Assembly (NCBI GenBank): GCA_951640165.1
Contig: OX621246.1
Coordinates: forward strand, 5,047,001-5,111,000
DNA: 64,000 nt
Source: Pseudoips prasinana
Lineage: Eukaryota > Arthropoda > Insecta > Lepidoptera > Nolidae
Reading direction: 5' to 3'
The translations under genes were made by a program, and so were the position numbers. Numbering within the stretch: the first letter of the stretch is position 1; every line of letters starts with the position of its first letter. The notes beneath the pieces are model-generated. The model saw only the letters and a list, made by a program, of their open reading frames with translations, made no database searches and had not been told where the DNA came from. Positions 52,610 through 63,863 of the stretch are shown in pieces.

Positions 52610-54480
52610 TTACATTATATCAAGGTTTCGCCTTGGTAAACTTATATTTGAGTCAATACTCTCTGTGTCATACTGAGAGTTTACCATCTCTATATTAGAC
52701 CTAGTCGGAACATTTGTACTAGGTTTAGTAATACACGAATTAATAATTTTGACACAACAAGAATTATTTCGACGTTTATTACAACATAAACATTTATACA
52801 ATTTATAAGAAAAATAGCAAAATACAACTACAGACAAAATTGAAGTAATTATACTAAAATAATAATTATATCTTATATGATACGGTTGATTTTCAATTGT
52901 GGTCAATTCATCATCAACTTGACTTAACCTACGAGAAGCATATTGTAAAGAATCCAAATTAATATGTGACAATTTGATAGGAATAAGATGTGGTAGAGAG
53001 GAATTTAATTTAGATTTGGAACAACAATCATCTTCTATGATATTAAAGTTAGGATGCGAAATATAAATTTTAGTTTGAAACTCTTGAGATGGAATAAATT
53101 GTAGTAGCTTATGATAAGCTTTACAATATTTCTGTAATTTTAAAATACCTGTTCCAACAATGTCATAGGCCTCAATACTATTATTACAACTAATAGATAA
53201 CTTAGTATTATCAGATTGAACATAGATCCATCTATTATTATTACTAAGTTTTTGCCATATATCTATTTCACCTATAATAATCTTATAATTACAAGAGTCT
53301 GGAATTGTTTTCACATGCTCGATTAACACAGTCACTTCACAAATAGGATTTCCAATAGCGGATTGTATATTACCAAGTTTACACAAATGTAAGTTATTGT
53401 TTATCACTTTGCACTCACTTAAGTCTTGAAACGCGGCATACATTAATTTATCTTGCGTCAATGCTAGAAACTTTGTGGATGGATTAATCAAAGCAAACGA
53501 ATTAGGATTGTGAATATCATGTGGAGTAGGTAATGAATATACATGATATAAATTATAGTCGACAAGAGATGTAACTAGTGGAATTCTTATATATATTATA
53601 TAAAATAATATAATTCTTATATAAAAATTAACTTATTATCATTAATAAAAGAGGAGATTTCAGATATATCTACAATAGTATGAATATTATTTAGAGTTAA
53701 ATGTAGAGGGAGACTTAAAATAATATCATTACTTTTTGAATTTAATTCATTATATATAACTGCATTGGACTTAGCACTGCGGGATGAACTATATTTTGTT
53801 TCCCAAATAGAATAGCATCGATGAGATCTTTCAAACTGAAGTTAAGAATTGTTAAAGAACTTTCTAAAGCACTGAAAGTCATAGATAAATGGGTAACAAT
53901 TTCTAGTTTATTGGTATTCTCTGAAACAGTTTCTAAAATTTTACCTAATTTCTCTATATTGCTATTAAGAACATATTCATTTTCATTTAGTTTCGTAATA
54001 GTATTATTAAATGAAGATATTGTAGATGTAATTATGTGAATATTTTCTTTCATGATAGAAGCTAAATGTCTTTGGTCATCTTGAACTGCATTAATAGCAT
54101 CAGTAAAAGTTTTAGCATCGTCTTCATCGAGTGAACCAAAGAGTTGTTTTAATATGGGACCACCTATACCTATCCAGGCTGATCTTTTGATTTTGTGAGT
54201 AGCATTACTTGTAGTTAAATGAGATAATGACATATAATTATTTTGAACATTAATGAATAAACTTTCTAAAGGACTTAGGACATTCCAACAATCAGTTTTA
54301 ACTTTAGTAGACTGAGGTGTATTACAGATTTGTTTGCAAGTGTCGAGTATTCTTTGTAGAGTATCCATATGAGGTTTTATAAAAGATAAATCTGAGTATG
54401 TTACTACATTCCAATAATTATTACAAATTTTTAAAGTACCGATAGGGTCATAGAAGAGTCCTGGACTGTTAATAATTGGA
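52610..54480 (-). pseudogene. env: Envelope-like glycoprotein, broken
   Basis: Env of insect errantivirus type, related to baculovirus F proteins. The N-terminal part (to 53742) has GLFYDPIGTLKICNN, a furin-like site ending KIKR near 54185, then a Gly/Ile-rich fusion-peptide-like stretch and a helical region. A frameshift near 53745 and an AT-rich disruption at about 53590-53640 follow. The C-terminal part (53491-52610) has many Cys, a membrane span (YYFSIITSILSVVVFCYFSY) and a short tail. The start may come from a spliced mRNA. It overlaps the end of pol slightly. Confidence 0.78.
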
Positions 54481-54484
54481 CTTG

Positions 54485-57400
54485 TTAGATTTGATCTTGC
54501 GAGCAGTCCTGGCGCGATGGCCCTGGAAGAGAATCATCAAGAGCTAATTTAATTTCATCAAAATGATATCTTATGTGCTTACGATCTACTAAAAGGGTAA
54601 CATTATTGTTATTATGGACCTGGATTATTCTATAAGGTCCTTTCCAAACACTTGAAAGAGCTTTTCTAAGTCTATGGTGTTGCTTTAAATAAACCATGTC
54701 TCCAACATTATAAGATATATTTCTGGTATTCTTATCGTAATATGTTTTTGACTGTTCTTTACTTCGAAGGATATTTTCTCTGGCTATATTTCTAGTATTG
54801 ATTAATTTTTGTTGATCACATATCCTGATTATATTAAAATTAAATTTTAATATAATCAGGATATGTGATCAACAAAAATTATAGGATTGATATCATAAAT
54901 AGAGCTAGGAAGATAAGGTTTACACCCGAATAATAATTCGTGAGGTGTAAAATTTGTAGAGGAATGGACTGAAGAGTTGTAAGAAACAATAGCTGTAGTA
55001 AGATATTGGTCCCAATCGTCTTGATTACTGTTAACATATGATTTTAGATATTCTTTCAAAGTGGCATGACTTCTTTCAAGGGCACCATTCGTTTGAGGGT
55101 GATATGGAGTGGAGAATAAATGTTTTATCTTAAATAAGGATGTTATCTGCTTATAAATTTCAGCAATAAAATGGACACCTTGATCAGATAAAAGTGTTTT
55201 AGGTATTCCGAAATGGCAAATAAATTTTAATAAGCAATTAGCCGTCTGTTCGGCTGTAGAATTGGTTATATGATAAGCCATAGAATATTTAGTTAAGTCA
55301 TCTTGAAATGTGACAATATATTTATATTTCTCCGAACCAGACTCAGGGAGAGGACCTACAATGTCTGTGGATATTCTTTGGAGAGGTTCATAGGAAGTAG
55401 AAGTTATCTCCATTGGAGATTTATTGCAAGTACGTAAAGCTTTATTTTGCTGGCACTGTGGGCAGCGTTTAACATATGACTCAATATCGTTTTTCATGCC
55501 TTTCCAAAAATATGATTGTTTAAGTTTATTATATAGCCGTGTAGAACCAGCGTGTCCACCTAGAGGGGAATCATGATTATCTTTTAATATTGTGGGAATT
55601 TCTGTAGGCTTAGGATAGATGATGTTATTATGATAAATATTTATTTTAATGTTTGTATTATTAAACAGAAAACAAATCATTTCATGTATAATGATAAACT
55701 GGAGATTATCGAAAGGATTAGAAAAGTCAGAAATAGAAATTTCCTTTATATCTTGGTGAAATACAATTAATTCGTTACGAAGACAATTTAGTATCTTAAA
55801 TATATCTCTATAAGAACAAGAATCATAGTGATGGACTTTGGTAAACATATGAAAATATAACTTATTATTAGAGTTAGTAGTTTTAATAGAATAGAGTTCT
55901 TTTTCTGAATTGATAAATTCTTCTTTATTATCTAAGAGGTCGAGTATCTCTTCACAATAAGGATTAGATGAATCAAGATCAATTAAAGTTGGATAAGCAA
56001 TTGTAGGACATGAGCTTGTTAAGAGACTTTGATTAAATTCACAGATTACGGTGGAAAATACTGTTGGGCTGGAACGAGATCGAAGAAATTCTCTGTATGT
56101 TAGATTATCGTTAAGATCGGTATCATTTATATTATACACAGGAGGACGAGATAAAGCATCGGCATTCAGGTTAGTTTTCTCGGATTTATAAATAATTTCA
56201 TAGTCATATTCTTCTAATTTGAGTCTCCATCGAACCAATTTACTACTGGGATCTTTACAATTGAATAACCAAACAAGAGGACGATGATCAGTGACGATTT
56301 TGAATTTCCGTCCATAGACATAAGGCCGGAAAGTTTTAACCCCGAATAAAATTGCTAATAGTTCCTTTTCAGTAGTGCTATAATTACCTTCAGCACTATT
56401 GAGTGTTCGGGAAGCATATGCAATAGGTAAATCTTTGCCTATGTCCCCTTGAGAAAGTATTGCGCCAAGGGCATAATTTGAAGCATCTGTGGTGAGGATA
56501 AATTCCTTAGTAAAATCAGGGTACTGAAGTATAGGAGCAGTGGTTAACATAGATTTAAGAGTAGTGAATGAATGTTCTTGATCTTGAGTCCAATTAAATG
56601 GAACATCTTTACGAAGCAATGAAGTAAGAGGTTTTGTAATTTTAGAGAAATCTTTGATGAATTTTCTGTAATAACCTATCAGTCCAAGAAACGATTTTAT
56701 TTCTTTTGGAGTTCTTGGTGTAGGATAATTTGATACAGATTTGACTTTATCGGGATTAGGAGAAACGCCTTTATCAGTTATGATATGACCTAAATATGCG
56801 ACTTCTCGTCGCAAGAACTCACACTTATCTGGCTGTAACTTAAGATTATGTTTTCGTAGGGCTTCAAAGACTAATTTAAGATTTTCGATGTGGGAAGAAA
56901 GAGTATGGGAATAGATTATGACGTCATCAAGATATATAAAACAGTGAAGGCCTTGGAGACCAGAAAGAACAGTATTCATTAATCTTTGGAATGTCGCAGG
57001 CGCATTCTTTAAAACAAGTGGCATTCGATTGTACTGATAATGACCATTAGGTACAGAGAAAGCAGTTTTAGCAGAATCCTCTTCACTCATGCGGATCTGA
57101 TGAAAACCTGAAACTAGGTCTAGAGTGCTAAAATATTTACTATGACCTAACTGGTCTAGAATGTCTGTAATATTAGGAATAGGATAAGCATCACCAATCG
57201 TTATATCATTGAGCTTTCTATAATCAACGACAATACGCCATTTCTTTTGACCGGAAGCGTCTTGTTTTTTGGTACAACCCAAATTGGCGAAGACCAAGGA
57301 GAATTTGGCGGTTTAATAATATTTTTATCTAGCATCTTTTGAATTTGTTTGTTTACTTCGCTTTTATGACATTCAGGATATCTGTAAGTTTTAACATTAA

Positions 57401-58175
57401 TAGGTTGGGAACTAGTAGTTTTAATTTCATGTTCTAATGTGTCAGTTCTAATGTGTCAAGTGAGAATATCGCTTTCTAAATAAAATAAATCAGAATATTC
57501 TGAACATAAGTTGACTAGAGCTTTTGATTCTTCTGAATTAAGGTGTAAAGTCCGAATTTGATCTTTCACTTGATTGGATCTATTTAAAGTTTTATATACT
57601 TTGTTTGGATTAGAAATATTAAAAGAGTTGATATTAGTTATAATATCGTTTACTAAATTACAGGGAATTAAGCTGACAGAAAAGGGTTTTAAAATAATAT
57701 CTTGATGATTAGTATTGAGTACTGAAACTGTGACATGGTTATCGTCCTTGACAGATACAAGGCAACTGGATAAATATACTCCTGTCTTAATTTCTTGTTT
57801 ATCAATATAACCAGTCATTGTTTCGGGATTTTCAACGTTACATTCTATGAACATTTCAGAACGAGCTGGAATAGTATATTCGGGCTTTGTAAAATATATT
57901 TGTAATAAATAACCATTAATTTCTAAAACTTTGAGTTTATAGTCGATATTAGCGTGATGATATTTAAGATAATCATTACCAATTATACCATCAAACTCTA
58001 TATCAACACAATCAGGTATGACATGAAACTTACCTAATACAGTACTATTAGGTTGAAATATGAAGTCTAATTGAAAGTGTCCAATACTTTGAGAATATGT
58101 AGCATTTTGATACAATACCTTTGAATTTAACGATTTCTGGTTTAAGGTTTGGTTGAACTTGTAATGAAGATTGTT
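54485..58175 (-). pseudogene. pol: Gypsy Pol: protease C-part, RT, RNase H, integrase (broken)
   Basis: From the right: protease C-terminal half (58175-about 57850), linker, then a 15/14-bp tandem repeat with a stop at 57456. A second frameshift in an A-run lies near 57260. The RT has VDYRKLND, LVSGFHQI and catalytic FIYLDDVIIYS. RNase H has TDASNYALG, EKELLAI and TDHRPL. The integrase has the H-H-C-C finger (HDSPLGGHAG...CPQCQQ) and D,D(35)E (DIVGPLPESG; LLSDQGVHF; NGALERSH). A palindrome at 54803-54881 cuts the integrase C-terminus, which resumes to 54485 (VWKGPYRI). The protease start is displaced to 63.2 kb by LINE insertions. Confidence 0.88.
54803..54881. repeat. 79-bp palindrome in integrase gene
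   Basis: Two perfect 39-bp arms (TAATTTTTGTTGATCACATA...) around a single central base. Creates an early stop in Pol. Confidence 0.95.
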
Positions 58176-58271
58176 TAACTAAAGATATTCAAATTCAAAT
58201 ATATTTATTTCGGAAAAATATCCATATAATGTTAGTATAACTTAGCCTAATGTTAGTATCAATTAAATTAA

Positions 58272-58885
58272 TTATGTTAAGGGTGTCTGGACTCTTACCC
58301 ACCTGTGTAAAAGGGGAGAGTCCCACCGATCAGAAAACACATTCAGGATGCCATTGGAGGAGAAGCGCAAGCGCTCCATCATGGAAGCGCAGCGCCTCCG
58401 CAAGATCGCGGCGAACCCGTCGACGCACGACTCCGCGAACATCCCCGACGCGCTACACCGCCACGGCAACCCCAAGAGCACCCTGAATGCGTTATTGTAC
58501 TGTACGCGCAGGTCGCTGTATGCCCGCTGGGTATACTTGATCCACAGACTGCACGTGTAAAACGACTGGCAGAAGGCCTTAAAGAGCGTTATCTTAACAG
58601 GGTTAGTACAGCGTGCAAACCTGCGGGCCAGCATGTTGCAACGGACAGCCAGCGACCTGCGCTGCCTGTCTATGTCTACATTGCCTTTCAAGTCGTCAGT
58701 GACCCAGTGACCCAAATATTTAAACTTCGAGACCCGGCTTAAAGGAGACCCAGAGAGTGAGAGTTCAGGCAGCTGTTTGTAGGTTAACGAACCTGATTTA
58801 AAAACCAACCATTCACTCTTATCGGTGTTATATTTGAGCCCATGAGACACTGCATAACTTTCACAAATTTTGAGAAGTCTTCTCA
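58272..58885 (-). pseudogene. LINE-A RT, C-terminal part
   Basis: Begins LLKICESYAVSHGLKYNTDK, then SEWLVFKSG, FKYLGHWVTDD and a Cys/Arg-rich end (LLGLPWRCSASGMFAESCVD), ending in QTPLT and a stop at 58272. Separated from its RT core by LINE-B. Confidence 0.85.
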
Positions 58886-59190
58886 GAAATCAGAAATCAT
58901 TTATTTTGCAAAGAATGTGGGTACAAAATAAGGTGTTCACATTTTAACAAATAGCTCTTCCGCATTCTACCTTACGGCATGCAAAGGTAATAAGTAGGTA
59001 TATAATTTTCTAGATCCACTCAGTTGAACAAAAAAACAAAAGTATATAAACAAAGTACAGTGGATGGATGGAACAAATATCATTCATGCATGAATACAAT
59101 AAATAAAACAATAATCTTATTCTAAAAATAGTAATAAACAAAATAAATGATTAAATTTGCACCAAAATTAATAGATTACCTAATACAACA

Positions 59191-62057
59191 TTATAAACTC
59201 TTATCAGTCAAAAAATCATGTACTGAATAATAGCATTTATTTATTAATAATGATGTTAGCCTCTCCTTAAATATACTTGATGACTGATCTTTAATAGTAT
59301 GGGAAATTTTATTATATATGACGGGCCCCATTGACAAAATACTTTTTCTCAATAATGCTGTTTTGTGCCTACCTGTGTACATTAGATTTTTATATTGTGA
59401 TCTAACAGATCCTGGCCGTGTTCGTATATCTTCCATTAGGGTAAATAGGTGTCTATTAGTTCTAACAAATATTGCAACTTCAAGTATATACAAAGATGGA
59501 AAGGTGAGTAATTTTAGAGACTTGAACACAGGTTCACAGCTGTCGGTATTATTAAGACCAGTCATTGATCTTATGCAACGTTTTTGAGCTTTGAATATCC
59601 TCTCCCTCTCAGTACAGTTACCCCAGAAATAACTCCAAATCTCAAAACTGACACAACTATACCATGGTATGCTGCCAGCACAGTGCGAGTGTTTATTTTT
59701 TTTGATAAGTTATATAGTACGTATGCTGACTTACTTAACTTCTTACATACTTCCTCAGAATGCGGTTTCCAAGTTAGTTTATTATCAATTAAAATACCGA
59801 GGAATTTTGTAACATTTGTTGAGTTTACTTTTTGTCTATTGAATTCCACATCATAATGTTCAGCACGTAGGCGCTGATGAAAATGCATAATTTGTGTTTT
59901 TTGGAGATTAATGTTTAAATTATTTTGATTTAGCCAATTAATTATTCTTTTCAATGTATTATTAATGTCTGTTTCGTAGTAATCTTTATTGCCGCATTTT
60001 ACTATAGCCGTACTATCGTCTGCAAATAACACCATAGGTTGTTGAATGTGACGAGGCAAGTCATTAATGTATAAAATAAATAACAAAGGTCCAAGTACAC
60101 TTCCTTGGCGAACACCAAATTTGACTTCTCTATAGTGAGACAGATATTTATATTCTTTTTTTGTTTTTACACAAATCCTCGATATTTCTGTACATTGCTT
60201 TCGATTAGTAAGGTATGACTTTATCAGACTCAAGACATTTCCTCTGATGCCGTACGTGTAAAGTTTGTTAACGAGAGCGTCATGGTTTACGTAATCGAAT
60301 GCTTTCGTCATATCAGTATAGATAGCGCACACGGGAGTTTTAAGGTCAACACTTGGCATTACATTATTCAGCAGATCGTATATTGCCATATTAATATTTT
60401 TATGTTTTCTGAACCCCTTTTGTTCATCACATAAGATTTTATTTTTAGTTAGGAATTTATCAACTGTCTCGTATATAATTTTTTCAAAAACTTTGGAAAA
60501 CACAGGAATTAATGCCACTGGCCTATAATTAGCCATGTCTTCTTTGTTATTCTTTTTATACAGTGGTTTTATAATTACTTTTTTGAGATTACTGGGGAAG
60601 ATACCTGAGCTAATACTTATATTCATAATGTAACTTAGTGGCCACAAATTTAACTACAGAAGTGGTAATGCCATCATAACCGTGGCTTTTTTTGTTTTTT
60701 AATAATTTTATAGCACTATATATATCTTGTGGTACCACTGGTGGCATGAATATTGAGTTCGGGTTATTGGCTATACTAGTTATGTTTTCCACTTTTGTTT
60801 TTCCGCTTGCTACATCTTGTACTTAATAAGAAATTATTAAAAGATTCAGCTATATTTGCCGGGACTTTAATTATGGAATTCTGACTGTTGATTTGTAATA
60901 GATAGAGGTAGAGGATCTTTAGTAAATTTAGTTTTATTAATAATTTGCCATGCTGCTTTAGTCTTATTCTCGGAACTGTTTATAATATAGTTATTTTGGG
61001 CCTTTTGGGTTAGCCGAATAATTTTTTTGAGTCTTTGTGAATATGTTTTGAAAATAGATTTATTTGTTTGCGAAGGTGATCGTCTATACTTCCACAGTAG
61101 ATTTCTTTGTTTCCGACAGCAAATTGTAATACCCCGAGAAATCCACTTAGTCTTTTTGTCAGGTTTAACAATTACCCACTGTAACGGAAAGCAGGGATTG
61201 TATAATAAACAAAAAATGTCGATGAAATTGTCATAGGCTTTATTAGCGTTTTCTGTAACAAATACGTCTGCGAAAGTAAGACACTGTAAATGATTTTTAA
61301 ATTTTAACAAATTTTCCTTTGTAAAATTACGTTTCTGTACTCTCCAAGAATTAATAATGCATGTTTTTTTAACTGGGATTTTTAGTATTTGAGCTGTGTG
61401 GTCCGATAAAGCAAGGTCTATTATCTCACTATTGCATTTCTGCTTAGAGTTATGCGCCATATTATCTAGGCAAGTTTTGCTCATTAGTCTTGTTGGTTGA
61501 TTTATCTCCAATTTAAGATTGTAACTGAGAAGTAGAGATTCAAAGTCCAAAGTAAATCTATTTCTTTTCATTATGTCTATGTTAAAGTCCCCACACAGAA
61601 CCACCTTTTTATTTGAATTAGTGCAAACAGTTTTTAATAGAGAGTCTAGGTTGTCATAAAAAAGACTTATGTTCGACCAATTAGGCGGACGATATATGCA
61701 TATTATTACAGTATTTTGCTTAACTAGTTCTAAAGCACAACATTCTATCACTCCCGCCACTGAAAAACCCGCTATGTTCTTTAATTCTTTGTTTTCATAG
61801 GTATTCTTAATTAGAATGCAGGAACCTCCACGTTTTTGTGTTTTTCTTGCATAACACGCGCCTATCTTAAAGTTAGGTACGTCGATCAAGTTTTCATGAC
61901 CAGCTATTATGAAATGTTCCGTTATACAGATCACATCTAAATCTATTTTCTTTTGTAACAATTCATGAACATGTTCTGACAATAGGTCCGATTTATTGAG
62001 AAGACCAGCTATGTTTTGGTGCAAAATGTGTAAGTGATTATAAAAGAAAAAACTCAT
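59191..62057 (-). pseudogene. LINE-B ORF2 (endonuclease-RT), broken
   Basis: The endonuclease (62057-about 61400) has LHILHQNIAGLLNKSD, ICITEHF, CIYRPPNWSN, LCGDFNIDI and LALSDHTAQ. A frameshift lies near 60880 and others near 60800 and 60650. The RT (60647-59571) has NYRPVALIPVFSKVFEKIIY, EQKGFRKHKNIN, YTDMTKAFDYVNHDALV, GVRQGSVLGPLLFILYINDL and the catalytic FADDSTA. A last frameshift near 59570 separates the C-terminal block ([12 protein letters not shown]). Confidence 0.85.
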
Positions 62058-62640
62058 TAGGTTGAGTCAAATTGCCATTAGGTGGTGCCTCTATTGATTC
62101 CACGTCAATTGATAGACCATTTTCATCATCGCTATATACAAATTCATTTAACATTAGACTAAGATTTGAAAGTATAATTGACATACCGTAATTGTTAACA
62201 TATCCACTTTTTTGCCAGAACATTTTGAAATCATAAGATAGATAATAGTTTGAATCGAATAAATACGCAAAATTATGAGTGCAATTATCTAGGTATAATA
62301 GGCTATTAAATGTCTCTATTCTTCCGTTATACATTGTTGAGAAGTTGTTCAATTTGAATGTAGGTGCACATATAATAACATTTGTGTGCTGTATCTTCAC
62401 AAGAGTTTCTCGTATATAAATTGTTAAGTCAATATAGTTGTTCGTTCGTCGAAAATTCTCTTCGCCAATTAATATTAGGCAGAAGTCCTTCATTGTGTAG
62501 TATTTTAATTTTTGATCAATGTTATTAATAATATTCTTTATCCCACAGTTAGGGGATAAGTAGTGGCAAATTTCGTAGTTTGGGAATGAATCTTCTGCAA
62601 TCGCTAGTATCTTGTTGTTTTTATTACTACTCAATGCACT
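62038..62640 (-). pseudogene. LINE-B ORF1, SGNH-esterase-like C-terminal part
   Basis: Contains ILAIAEDSFPNYEICHYLSP, then CLILIGEENFRRTNNYIDLT, VIICAPTFKLNNF and IETFNSLLYLDN. The block order resembles the SGNH-hydrolase fold found in some CR1-group ORF1 proteins, with IGEENF at the place of the usual G-x-N-D block. The N-terminus is lost to truncation. It overlaps the ORF2 start by 20 nt. Confidence 0.65.
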
Positions 62641-63197
62641 AATAGATGGTCCCAATAGTACCATGTCATCTGCGTAGCTGATGTTGTTCACGCAGACACC
62701 GTCCACGTGACACCCGATTTTGGTGCTACTGAGCCTACCTATCAGTCTATTGATGTATAAGTTAAAAAGACGGGGGGAGCTCAGCCCCCCCTGCCTCACC
62801 CCACAATCCATCCCATACATATCGGAATATGAACCTGCCCACTTCACTGTATTCCTTTGACTACTGTACCAAAATTTAAACAGTGATATCACATCAGCCG
62901 GGACGGTAGTGTCGTGAGTGAGCTTGTGCCAGAGCAGGTCATAATTGACCAGGTCGAAAGCCCTGGATAAATCCAGGAAACATGCTACTACAGGAGTTTT
63001 TCTGTCCGTATAATATTGGACAGTCTGCTTAAGGCTTAAAATTGCACTCTCCGTCGACAAGTTCGGTCTAAAGCCAAACTGACCATCCTCGAGATTAATA
63101 TGTTTAGCTAGGACTTTATCCAGCAGACTATCCAATACCTTAGCACAGACAGTGGCAAGTGATATCGGCCTATAGTTCGAGATATCGGAGGCGAAGC
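62640..63197 (-). pseudogene. LINE-A RT, core part
   Basis: ISNYRPISLATVCAKVLDSL, GQFGFRPNLSTESAI, ACFLDLSRAFDLVNYDLL, DCGVRQGGLSSPRLFNLYIN and catalytic ISYADDMVLLGPS. It fuses in frame to the protease DSGAG upstream, so a long chimeric frame (63804-62038) runs through Pol, LINE-A and LINE-B. That frame is an accident of insertion. Confidence 0.87.
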
Positions 63198-63369
63198 CGG
63201 CACCAGAATCTATCAACATAACTAGTAATTTATTAGAATATTTTGATTTAACGTAGACATGGGGTAAATGTGTTTCATTATTATAATTGATCTCAAAAAT
63301 ATTCGAAAATTGTTTTGAATGCTGTAACTTAATTGATTTAGAAAATAAAGGTGGATTGTCAGATTTAAT

Positions 63370-63785
63370 AAAGTTAGTAGATGTAGTAGAATTAGTAGAA
63401 CTGGTAGTTTTAGTAGGGTTGGTAGATATAGTCGAATTAGTAGAACTGGTAATTTTGGTAGATTTAGTAGATATGGTAGAATTAGTAGAACTGGTAGGAT
63501 TGGTAGATATAGTAGATTTGGTAGTTATAGTAGGGTTGGTAGATTTAGTAGGATTGGTAGATTTAGTAGACATGGTAGACATGGTAGATTTAGTAGATAT
63601 AGTAGATATAGTAGGTTTGGTAGATATAGTAGATTTGGTAGATATAGTAGGTTTGGTAGATTTAGTAGACTTTGTAGATTTAGTAGGATTGGTAGATTTA
63701 GTAGATATGGTAGAATTAATAGATTTAGTAGATATAGTAGGGTTGGTAGCTTCAGTAGAATTAGTAGATTTAGTAGGATTAGTAT
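63370..63785 (-). repeat. Coding minisatellite (Thr/Ser/Pro/Lys repeats)
   Basis: About 415 bp of imperfect 6-24-bp units on the plus strand (GTAGATTTAGTAGATATGGT). They keep the minus-strand frame open as x-S/P-T repeats. The plus-strand ORF (VDLVELVGLVD) is a mirror of the repeat. Confidence 0.9.
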
Positions 63786-63863
63786 AAATAAGTTGATTTA
63801 GCAAAATGTCAAAAGCGTCGGTTTGCGTTGAAGATTCCGTACGACGCGATACCGGAACCTTAT

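Larger units (their letters stand above)
58890..62640 (-). mobile_element. LINE-B, CR1-like element nested in LINE-A
   Basis: 5'-truncated within ORF1 (62640). It contains the end of ORF1, ORF2 endonuclease and RT, and a 3' end of TGATTTC repeats (58895-58910). The 3' fragment at 25103-25960 belongs to the same group. Confidence 0.85.
58180..63197 (-). mobile_element. LINE-A, inserted in the Gypsy protease and split by LINE-B
   Basis: 5'-truncated non-LTR element. Its RT starts abruptly after the protease DSGAG motif at about 63197 and continues to about 62640. It resumes at about 58885 and ends at about 58180 with AATAAATATATTTGAATTTG. Joining both parts across LINE-B is consistent at the RT level (SISAL before, LLKICESY after). 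Confidence 0.85.

Noticed and set aside
63370..63785. CRISPR-like array
   Set aside because: Units are 6-24 bp, imperfect and coding, with no spacers or cas genes, in eukaryotic DNA.
63287..63787. Val/Leu/Asp-rich plus-strand protein
   Set aside because: Mirror of the Thr/Ser minisatellite; the minus frame joins gag and protease.
62038..63804. 588-aa single protein
   Set aside because: A chance fusion of Pol N-terminus, LINE-A RT and LINE-B ORF1 created by nested insertions.
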